Position numbers and translations under genes: made by a program. The notes under the pieces were generated by a model that saw only the letters and a program-made list of their open reading frames with translations, was not told where the DNA came from and made no database searches. A DNA stretch of 6,867 bases from Patescibacteria group bacterium (GTDB lineage: Bacteria > Patescibacteriota > Minisyncoccia > JAHCSD01): NCBI GenBank assembly GCA_018609185.1, contig JAHCSD010000036.1:1-6867 (forward strand), read 5' to 3'. Shown piece by piece: positions 1-5,117 of the stretch (position 1 is its first letter; each line of letters opens with the position of its first letter).

Positions 1-884
1 CTATGATCCTTGAGGATGTCAGGATTTGCTACCGCAAGACATACTGTTTCTCTTATGGTAAGTCCTTGCCTCTTGTCTTTTTTGAAAAGCCTTTCTACAT
101 CAATCGGACTCTTCCTAAGCATTGCTTTACCGTCCTCAATATCATATCGCCAGTAAAAGAGGGTTTTGGGAACCTCTACCAACTCTTCGATCTTGTTCTC
201 GTTGAGACGGCATTCGCCTCGTTTACCATCAACCATCACAAAATTCATAAGTCGAGAAAGCGGAAGACAATTCACTACAAGAAGGTAGTTCTCGTGTCCC
301 GGTTCGGGGTCAGAGATGTGGTCTAGTGCTTCCTCTTTGGACATTCCCAGAAGCTGTTGACAAAAATCGAGATGGCCGACAGATTTCGGACCGACTCCCG
401 CCGATAGATTAAATGCTGTGTTGTAACGATCAAGATGCTCTTCTTTGACTTTTTGCGGATCGAACTCCCTTTGGCCTACCTCCGGGAACCCAGTACCACC
501 TCCACCAAGAGGTTTGGCTGCTTCTTTTTCAAACTCATCTTTGTAATCGATGTGAAGAAACCACAGCACTTCTTTCAACTCGTCGGGTTTAAGATTCCCT
601 AGCCAAGTACGTTGTTCATCTGTAATACTCATCTGCGAATTCTCCGTTTCTGGATTTTCAAGAATTTCTCGAAGCGCTCGGAACCATCCTTCGCCATAAT
701 CGCGCTTAAATACCGCGACCTTCTTGGCAAGCTTCTCTTCCTCGTTCGAAAGCCCCTCGCGCTGCGCTCTCTGCGCGGCTTTGGTGGGATTGGGCTGCTC
801 TAGCCCAATTTCGAAAAGAAGATCCGCTTTCGGATGCCGAAGCACTTCTCGAATCATTGCTATAAGATCTTCTCTAGATCTCAC
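1..884 (-). CDS. Partial hypothetical protein, DUF5701-like C-terminal part (3' end outside window)
   Basis: An uninterrupted minus-strand frame of 294 codons runs off the left edge without a stop, so the protein is incomplete at its C-terminus. The start is GTG at 882-884, chosen because AGGAGGTGATC lies directly upstream with 6 nt between AGGAGG and GTG, and a consensus promoter stands further up. Residues 1-85 are charged and probably helical; residues ~86-145 contain a glycine run (GGGGTG, 127-132); residues ~195-294 hold the most family-like part, with HENYLLVV, YWRYDIEDGKAML and a segment LTIRETVCLAVANPDIL. From memory the last part resembles DUF5701, a family of unknown function in actinobacteria and some candidate phyla; this is a weak recollection, not a search result. 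No signal peptide, membrane helix or catalytic motif is visible, so a cytoplasmic protein of unknown role is inferred. It is transcribed alone, isolated from femX by a terminator. Confidence 0.85.
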   Translation of the reverse strand, partial: MRSREDLIAMIREVLRHPKADLLFEIGLEQPNPTKAAQRAQREGLSNEEEKLAKKVAVFKRDYGEGWFRALREILENPETENSQMSITDEQRTWLGNLKPDELKEVLWFLHIDYKDEFEKEAAKPLGGGGTGFPEVGQREFDPQKVKEEHLDRYNTAFNLSAGVGPKSVGHLDFCQQLLGMSKEEALDHISDPEPGHENYLLVVNCLPLSRLMNFVMVDGKRGECRLNENKIEELVEVPKTLFYWRYDIEDGKAMLRKSPIDVERLFKKDKRQGLTIRETVCLAVANPDILKDH

Positions 885-889
885 AGATC
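865..889 (-). promoter_or_regulatory. Start-codon hairpin with an alternative pairing partner
   Basis: On the minus strand GATCT (889-885) and AGATC (881-877) flank the GTG start codon, so the start codon forms the triloop of a 5-bp stem that also takes in the 3' half of the Shine-Dalgarno. The same AGATCT (881-876) can instead pair with a second AGATCT (870-865) around the loop AGAGA, which would free the start codon. The two stems exclude each other. The pairings are visible; a regulatory effect is inferred. Confidence 0.4.
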
Positions 890-896
890 ACCTCCT
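885..896 (-). promoter_or_regulatory. Near-perfect Shine-Dalgarno of the edge gene
   Basis: Read on the minus strand, AGGAGGTGATC (896 to 886) is complementary over 11 nt to the usual 3' end of 16S rRNA. It fixes the GTG at 882-884 as start. It stands out because femX, ruvA, uvrB and truB in the same window show no clear Shine-Dalgarno. Confidence 0.85.
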
Positions 897-998
897 ATAA
901 TCAGGATTGCACTAATCCCAGTTATTCTCTACTGCACCATGCCCCGTACCGTGTCGCTCATGGCGACTCTGGTACCGGGGTAGCCAAATGTTAAGGAA
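897..998 (-). ncRNA. Structured 5' leader of the edge gene, candidate cis-regulatory RNA
   Basis: The leader between the predicted transcription start (~998) and the Shine-Dalgarno folds into two clear hairpins. Hairpin 1 (980 to 942): CCCCG/CGGGG, one bulged G, TACC/GGTA, a 3x2 internal loop, then GTCGC/GCGAC closing the pentaloop CATGA, 14 base pairs in all. Hairpin 2 (918 to 904): GGATT/AATCC around AGTGC, extendable by two G-U pairs, ending 7 nt upstream of AGGAGG. No U-tract follows either, so they are not intrinsic terminators. No riboswitch class is recognised. A regulatory role is inference from position and structure only. Confidence 0.5.
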
Positions 999-1004
999 CA
1001 AGAC

Positions 1005-1033
1005 ATTATAACCCTTCTTCGGAAAAAAATCAA
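1005..1033 (-). promoter_or_regulatory. Sigma-70-type promoter of the edge gene
   Basis: Minus strand: -35 box TTGATT (1033-1028), 17-bp spacer, -10 box TATAAT (1010-1005). The -10 is perfect and the -35 matches four of six consensus bases with ideal spacing. Transcription should start near 998, leaving a leader of about 113 nt before the GTG. Confidence 0.8.
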
Positions 1034-1044
1034 GGCGTACACGA

Positions 1045-1082
1045 AAATAAACGGCTAAATTGGCCAATTTAGCCGTTTATTT
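1045..1082 (-). terminator. Palindromic intrinsic terminator after the FemAB gene
   Basis: A perfect 38-nt palindrome centred on GGCC (1062-1065), with core arms CGGCTAAATT and AATTTAGCCG. It begins inside the femX stop codon, and on the minus strand it is followed by the T-rich run TTTATTTT. The symmetry means it could fold on either strand, but only the minus strand has a gene ending here. It insulates femX from the promoter at 1005-1033. Confidence 0.85.
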
Positions 1083-2154
1083 ATGGAATTGAACGTCTTA
1101 CTTTTTGGCCTAGTTTATACAGGTTGTACCAAAAATCATCAAATATATAATCGTACGTACCAATATATTCTACTTCGCTACCCCCAAATCCTCGTTTGAA
1201 ACGTGTCACTCCCGGCCACTTCTTTTCTGAAATGCCCCAGAGATCATATTCGGTGCATCCTCGCCGTTTTGCTTCGCGGATAACTTCCCAGTGAAGCAGG
1301 AATGGCGCCATGACGTTTCTATGCTCTTGGGAGGAAGCGCCGTGGAGATAGGTTGCGCGTCCTCCAAAAAACGCAATAATGTTTGCTGCAAGAATCTTAT
1401 TTTTATATTCGGCCGTAAATAATCCAACAGTTAATCGACCATCGGTGAATCGACCATCAATTTGGAGCATTCGCTCATAATATTCTCTCTGGTGTAAATG
1501 GAATTGATCTCTCTTCGCGGTCTCTTGGAATAATTTCCATACTGCGTCAAAGTTTTTATCCTTGACACCTGACACCTGACACCTGACACCTTTCCGTTCA
1601 GCTAATCGGATATTATAACGGGTCTTCGGATGCATTCCTTCAAGTAATCGATCTTCGTTTTTCATCAGATCAAGTATTATTGTTTCTCTTGGTTGCACCT
1701 CTTTGAAAGATTCTTGCATGTTGAGTCCTCTTACAAACTTTTTCACCTCCTCGCTCCCAAGCCACTCCGGATCCATGCGAAAAAAAATCGCGTGTTCTTT
1801 TCGAGCAATCTTCGCAACCTCTTTAAGAAATTCCTGAAACAGGACTAATGGCTTTTTATTTCCGAATGCCAAAAAATCCACGATTGGCCCTCGCGGAGCA
1901 TACAGATACGTTTTCCCAAAAGGCAAACGATACACCAGCACGAGCGCCACAAACAGCCAACCCTTACTAATCCTGGATGTATATCTCTTTATCTTGTGAA
2001 GATCGGTTGAGAAAACCTTCCTCTCTGTAACCACAATAAAATAAGGCGCCTGCCCCACGTGTTCCTGAAAAACACCCCAGTCATATGACTGGAGAAATGA
2101 CCCTGCAGGATTTTGCGATACAAATTTATTCCAGTAATTCTTAAAACTTGACAT
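1081..2154 (-). CDS. FemAB/FemX-family peptidoglycan aminoacyltransferase-like protein
   Basis: A 357-residue protein with the FemAB architecture of two GNAT-like acyltransferase subdomains. Family members move amino acids from aminoacyl-tRNA onto the peptidoglycan stem lysine or bridge at the inner face of the membrane; the exact substrate cannot be read from sequence. Diagnostic segments: SFLQSYDWG (19-27), APRGPIV (86-92), HPKTRYNIRLAERKG (175-189), ATYLHGASS (267-275), LLHWEVIREAKRRG (286-299), YDLWGI (303-308) and GVTRFKRGFGG (315-325). Length is normal for forms lacking the coiled-coil arm of staphylococcal FemA. The ATG start is kept because the conserved N-terminus follows it at once; no Shine-Dalgarno or convincing promoter is seen. 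Odd points: four tandem TGACACC units code residues 189-198, a repeated 11-mer codes ~DGRFTDGRL (234-241), and residues ~43-77 form an unusual basic and hydrophobic insert before the GPI motif. It may be cotranscribed with ruvA across the repeat-filled gap. Confidence 0.87.
   Translation of the reverse strand: MSSFKNYWNKFVSQNPAGSFLQSYDWGVFQEHVGQAPYFIVVTERKVFSTDLHKIKRYTSRISKGWLFVALVLVYRLPFGKTYLYAPRGPIVDFLAFGNKKPLVLFQEFLKEVAKIARKEHAIFFRMDPEWLGSEEVKKFVRGLNMQESFKEVQPRETIILDLMKNEDRLLEGMHPKTRYNIRLAERKGVRCQVSGVKDKNFDAVWKLFQETAKRDQFHLHQREYYERMLQIDGRFTDGRLTVGLFTAEYKNKILAANIIAFFGGRATYLHGASSQEHRNVMAPFLLHWEVIREAKRRGCTEYDLWGISEKKWPGVTRFKRGFGGSEVEYIGTYDYIFDDFWYNLYKLGQKVRRSIP
1433..1459. repeat. 11-bp direct repeat inside the FemAB gene
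   Basis: AATCGACCATC occurs at 1433-1443 and again at 1449-1459, a 16-bp period with 5 bp between. It codes the repetitive DGRFTDGRLT stretch just before the conserved LFTAEY strand, a place where family members usually vary in length. Confidence 0.85.
1563..1590. repeat. Heptanucleotide tandem repeat (TGACACC)x4 inside the FemAB gene
   Basis: Four perfect back-to-back copies of TGACACC (plus strand), plus one extra T. It is coding, giving residues 189-198 (GVRCQVSGVK) in a loop after the conserved KTRYNIRLAERK segment. Because 7 is not a multiple of 3, gain or loss of one unit would frameshift the gene. Confidence 0.95.
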
Positions 2155-2200
2155 ACTTTAACTAAAAAGTGGGCTTTTTCTTTTTACCATCTAAGGCAAG

Positions 2201-2424
2201 GATGAGGCAGGGGTTTTGAAAAGCTTCACCCCTCGACTTCGCTCGGGGTAAACTCCGGCCTCGCGGGCATGGAAACCGGGTCAAGGCTTTCATTTTCTTC
2301 GGGTTGGCTACGGGGTCATTCAGGAAATTATATAAATGGAGGCGTGAACAATGAAAGCCTTGACTCGGTTTCTTCCACGTCGCTGGGGAAATTGACTGCG
2401 CTTTTTCAAAACCCCTGCCTCATC
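2201..2424. repeat. Nested inverted repeat (MITE-like) between ruvA and the FemAB gene
   Basis: Outer arms 2201-2222 and 2403-2424 are a perfect 22-bp inverted repeat (GATGAGGCAGGGGTTTTGAA and two more bases). Inner arms 2272-2294 and 2350-2372 are a 22-of-23 inverted repeat (AAACCGGGTCAAGGCTTTCA core), the one difference being a G-U pair on the plus-strand RNA. The centre is a 55-nt unpaired stretch (2295-2349). Put differently, two inverted copies of a unit begin AATGAAAGCCTTGAC and end CCCCTGCCTCATC, with unrelated middles of 49 and 30 nt. The right outer arm overlaps the ruvA stop codon. No transposase gene is present. It could act as mRNA 3' structure, a non-autonomous mobile element or a remnant of one. 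Confidence 0.75.
2229..2252 (+). repeat. 24-nt short repeat element, intergenic copy
   Basis: Core CTCGACTTCGCTCGG, with 4-bp terminal stem CCCC/GGGG followed by TAAA. It aligns without gaps to 4140-4163 at 18 of 24 positions; all six differences are transitions and four of them form two compensatory pairs in the stem. It lies within the left arm region of the nested inverted repeat. Confidence 0.7.
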
Positions 2425-3010
2425 TTTTCCGCCCCAACAGCTTCAACGCCTCCTTCACTCGTGTCTCAACATCCGCAACGTCACCTGAAACCTGCGAAAG
2501 TGCTTCGCGCGCGTGAGCCCGTGTATATCCTAACGCAACAAGAGCATCAATCGCGTCTTGTTTCTGACTTAACTCTTCCGGAGCAGTTTCCCCTTCTTCA
2601 ACACCCAACTCCTCAACCTTCCCTTTAAGTTCTAAAATAATCTTTTGTGCGGTTTTTTTCCCTATCCCGGACACTTTGGTGAGTAACTTGTCATCTCCGC
2701 CTAAAATTGCTATTCTTAAATCTTTAGGGGATGCCACTGAAAGGATCGAAAGCGCTCCTTTAGGACCAATGCCTGAAATCCTGATTAAAAGCTCAAACAT
2801 CTCGAGCTCGCCTTGTGAAGAAAAACCATACAAATCCAGTTCATTTTCGCGCACATGGAGGTAGGTAAGAAGCTTAAGAGAGCTCTCTGTCGCGGGAAGC
2901 GCGCTAAGGGTCTCGCGCGAAACATGGACTTTATACCCCACATCCTTCACATTCAAAATCACGTACCCTTCTCTTTGCTCTTCAAGTTTTCCATAGAGTG
3001 AACCTATCAT
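2420..3010 (-). CDS. ruvA: Holliday junction branch migration protein RuvA
   Basis: A 196-residue RuvA of normal length. RuvA tetramers bind four-way DNA junctions and dock the RuvB motor to drive branch migration during recombinational repair, in the cytoplasm. Domain I (OB fold) is residues 1-63, beginning MIGSLYGKL and ending VRENELDLYGF; domain II holds two helix-hairpin-helix motifs, ISGIGPKGALSIL (78-90) and VSGIGKKTAQKI (113-124); an acidic linker (~133-147) leads to domain III (~150-196, DAIDALVALGYT), which contacts RuvB. At the acidic pin, E. coli E55/D56 corresponds to E55/N56 here, so one charge is lost. No Shine-Dalgarno precedes the ATG; instead a hairpin (3014-3050) ends 3 nt upstream. 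ruvB and ruvC are not in the window. It is divergent from uvrB and followed by the inverted-repeat region. Confidence 0.97.
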   Translation of the reverse strand: MIGSLYGKLEEQREGYVILNVKDVGYKVHVSRETLSALPATESSLKLLTYLHVRENELDLYGFSSQGELEMFELLIRISGIGPKGALSILSVASPKDLRIAILGGDDKLLTKVSGIGKKTAQKIILELKGKVEELGVEEGETAPEELSQKQDAIDALVALGYTRAHAREALSQVSGDVADVETRVKEALKLLGRKR

Positions 3011-3013
3011 GCC

Positions 3014-3050
3014 AATTTTGCCCGCGAGTCACGCGAGCGGTTTCAAAATT
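3014..3050 (-). promoter_or_regulatory. Hairpin directly upstream of the ruvA start
   Basis: Arms AATTTTG (3014-3020) and CAAAATT (3044-3050) enclose a GC-rich stretch that can pair as CCGC/GCGG or CGCG/CGCG. It lies in the predicted ruvA leader and ends 3 nt before the ATG, in the place a ribosome binding site would occupy. Function unknown. Confidence 0.5.
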
Positions 3051-3054
3051 GAGC

Positions 3055-3098
3055 ACCCCGTTAGATAGAGCTCGCAGAGCTCGCTCATCTAACGGGGT
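3055..3098. repeat. 12-bp-arm inverted repeat in the ruvA-uvrB control region
   Basis: Perfect arms ACCCCGTTAGAT (3055-3066) and ATCTAACGGGGT (3087-3098), with a 20-nt inner part that adds GAGC/GCTC. No T-run follows closely on either strand, so a terminator is unlikely. It could be a leader stem-loop of ruvA or a protein-binding palindrome between the divergent repair genes. Confidence 0.75.
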
Positions 3099-3153
3099 AA
3101 TTACTTTGTAAACCAATCGCACTTCGCTCTCGCTCGTACTCTTGGACAAATTA

Positions 3154-3162
3154 ATTATACCA
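3154..3162 (-). promoter_or_regulatory. Extended -10 promoter of ruvA, overlapping the uvrB start codon
   Basis: On the minus strand TGGTATAAT (3162-3154) is a perfect extended -10 (TGnTATAAT). A weak -35 (TTGTGG, 3183-3178) sits 18 bp upstream inside uvrB. Transcription would start near 3147, giving ruvA a ~137-nt leader that includes both hairpins. No equally good promoter for uvrB is visible on the plus strand. Confidence 0.6.
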
Positions 3163-5117
3163 TGCACTTCAACCTCACCACAAACCTAAGGCCAACTCCC
3201 GACCAGCTGCAAGCCGCAGAAAAACTGTCTGAAGGCATTGCTTCCGGCACAAAAGACCAGGTGCTTTTGGGTGTGACGGGATCAGGCAAAACATTCACCA
3301 TGGCTTCCGTGATTCAAAAGATAAACCGCCCTACACTTGTAATGTCTCACAATAAGACCCTTGCCGCCCAACTCTATCAAGAATTTAAAGAATTTTTCCC
3401 CGAAAATGCGGTGCATTATTTTGTAAGTTATTACGACTACTACCAACCGGAAGCCTATATCCCCCAAAGCGACACCTATATAGAAAAAGATGCAAAAATA
3501 AATGAAGAGATTGACCGAATGCGGCACGCGACAACCCAAAGCATACTCTCTAGAGGCGATACAATTGTGGTAGCTTCGGTGTCGTGCATTTATGGAATTG
3601 GTGACCCGGAAGAATACGAACATATTGCGCTCAATCTCACAAAGGGAAAATCCATACAGAGAAAAGACTTAATCAGGCATCTTGTTGAGCTTCAATACGT
3701 ACGAAACGACATACTAGCATTCTCGGGAACCTTTCGTGCACGAGGCGAGCATATAGAGATTTCCCCCATTACGGGTGAGATGATTATTCAAATCGTTTTG
3801 TCCTCAAACAGCATCGAATCTATCTCTCTCTCCCACCCTCTTACCGGAGAAAAAATACAGGAACTCCAAGAAATTAAACTCTTTCCTGCCAAACACTTTG
3901 TCACCCCCCAAAAGAAACTAAAAATTGCGCTTGCAAACATCGAAACCGAGCTTGAAATCGAGTTGCATAAACTGCATGCTCAAAATAAATTGCTTGAAGC
4001 GCAAAGGCTCGAGACCAGAACCAATTTTGACATTGAGATGCTGCGAGAGACGGGGTACTGCGCAGGGATTGAAAACTATTCACGGCATTTAAGTTTCCGG
4101 GCTCCGGGCAAACCTCCCTATACGCTTCTCGACTACTTCTCCTTCGACTCCACTCAGGATAAACCAAGCGATTTCCTTTTGTTTATTGACGAGTCCCACA
4201 TGTCGATCCCGCAAATTCGAGGAATGTATAATGGCGACCGGGCACGGAAACAAACTCTTGTAGAACATGGGTTCCGCCTGCCTTCTGCGCTTGATAACCG
4301 TCCGCTGCGGTTCGAAGAATTTGAAACCAAAATTGATCAAACGGTCTATGTATCGGCAACACCCGGCGCCTATGAACTGCAAAAATCAAAAAAACATATA
4401 GTCGAACAACTCGTACGGCCTACGGGAATACTTGACCCCACAATTGAAATCCACCCCACAAAAGGTCAGATTCCTCATCTGATCACGCACATAAAAGAGC
4501 GGGTAAAAAATAAAGAACGGGTGCTTGTTACGGTTCTCACCAAGCGCCTCGCCGAAGACTTTACCGAATATCTCGCGCGCGATCACATCAACGTGCAGTA
4601 TCTTCACTCCGAAATCAAGACACTCGAACGCCCAGAAATATTGCGCGATTTACGACTGGGGAAATATGACGTCGTGGTAGGCGTGAATCTCTTGCGAGAA
4701 GGGCTTGATCTTCCTGAAGTTTCGCTCGTTGCGGTTCTTGACGCCGACAAAGAAGGATTCCTGCGAAATGACATCACCCTTATCCAGACCATGGGACGCG
4801 CCGCAAGACACACAAATGGACATGTGATTATGTACGCGGACACCATAACCCGATCAATGAAATCAGCCATCCGGGAAACAGAACGGAGAAGAAAAATTCA
4901 GGAAGCATACAACGAGCAACACGGAATCACGCCAAGATCCATTGAAAAAGGAATACGTGAATCTTTCATGGTAAAGAAAGAAGAGCGCTCTAAAGAAGAG
5001 TTTAAACAAATGACCCTGCGGGAGCTTCGAAGAGAGATGAAAAAGGCAGCCGACAACTTAGAATTTGAACGAGCTTCTGAGGCGCGAGACATGATTAAAA
5101 AATTGATATCAAAATGA
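3162..5117 (+). CDS. uvrB: UvrABC excision nuclease subunit B (UvrB)
   Basis: A 651-residue UvrB (E. coli 673). UvrB takes damaged DNA from UvrA, checks the lesion with its beta-hairpin and recruits UvrC for dual incision in nucleotide excision repair. Seen: N-terminal RPTPDQ (10-15), Walker A GVTGSGKT (37-44), the lesion-probing hairpin [12 protein letters not shown] (90-101), ENYSRHL, Walker B/DESH (343-346), [23 protein letters not shown], motif [10 protein letters not shown] (542-549), and a C-terminal UVR motif (~619-647, [12 protein letters not shown]). The ATG start is fixed by the conserved N-terminus; no Shine-Dalgarno precedes it. Residues 327-334 (SFDSTQDK) are coded by a 24-nt repeat (4140-4163) inserted exactly in frame; without it the text reads [15 protein letters not shown], the usual family form. 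The gene overlaps truB by four bases (ATGA), suggesting translational coupling, and is divergent from ruvA. Confidence 0.98.
   Translation: MHFNLTTNLRPTPDQLQAAEKLSEGIASGTKDQVLLGVTGSGKTFTMASVIQKINRPTLVMSHNKTLAAQLYQEFKEFFPENAVHYFVSYYDYYQPEAYIPQSDTYIEKDAKINEEIDRMRHATTQSILSRGDTIVVASVSCIYGIGDPEEYEHIALNLTKGKSIQRKDLIRHLVELQYVRNDILAFSGTFRARGEHIEISPITGEMIIQIVLSSNSIESISLSHPLTGEKIQELQEIKLFPAKHFVTPQKKLKIALANIETELEIELHKLHAQNKLLEAQRLETRTNFDIEMLRETGYCAGIENYSRHLSFRAPGKPPYTLLDYFSFDSTQDKPSDFLLFIDESHMSIPQIRGMYNGDRARKQTLVEHGFRLPSALDNRPLRFEEFETKIDQTVYVSATPGAYELQKSKKHIVEQLVRPTGILDPTIEIHPTKGQIPHLITHIKERVKNKERVLVTVLTKRLAEDFTEYLARDHINVQYLHSEIKTLERPEILRDLRLGKYDVVVGVNLLREGLDLPEVSLVAVLDADKEGFLRNDITLIQTMGRAARHTNGHVIMYADTITRSMKSAIRETERRRKIQEAYNEQHGITPRSIEKGIRESFMVKKEERSKEEFKQMTLRELRREMKKAADNLEFERASEARDMIKKLISK
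4140..4163 (+). repeat. 24-nt short repeat element inserted in frame in uvrB
   Basis: Core CTTCGACTCCACTCAGG followed by ATAAA. Terminal stem TCCT/AGGA corresponds to CCCC/GGGG in the copy at 2229-2252, with two compensatory changes. It adds exactly eight codons (residues 327-334) between conserved DYF and [12 protein letters not shown] of UvrB, in the loop before the Walker B motif. Confidence 0.75.

Noticed and set aside
3..326. Plus-strand open frame of 107 codons
   Set aside because: It lies antisense to the 294-codon minus-strand frame, which has a promoter, Shine-Dalgarno and protein-like composition.
1563..1590. CRISPR-like array
   Set aside because: The units are 7 bp with no spacers and lie in frame in a coding gene.
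2164..2185. Terminator-like AAAAAG-TGGG-CTTTTT followed by a T-run on the plus strand
   Set aside because: The 6-bp stem is almost all A-T and no plus-strand gene ends upstream; it lies just before the minus-strand FemAB start.
2162..2293. Minus-strand 43-codon frame MKALTRF...NPCLIL, and a 14-codon plus-strand frame from 2351 with GGAGG upstream, both starting in the inner repeat arms
   Set aside because: Both arise from the same inverted repeat; their bodies differ completely and look like translated non-coding repeat. The shared MKALTRF only reflects the arm sequence.
2269..2628. Plus-strand open frame of 119 codons
   Set aside because: It overlaps the inverted repeat and then the C-terminal half of ruvA on the other strand; no ribosome site, and its composition is that of an antisense shadow.
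3011..3161. LexA/SOS operator between ruvA and uvrB
   Set aside because: Neither a CTGT-N8-ACAG nor a GAAC-N4-GTTC box is present.
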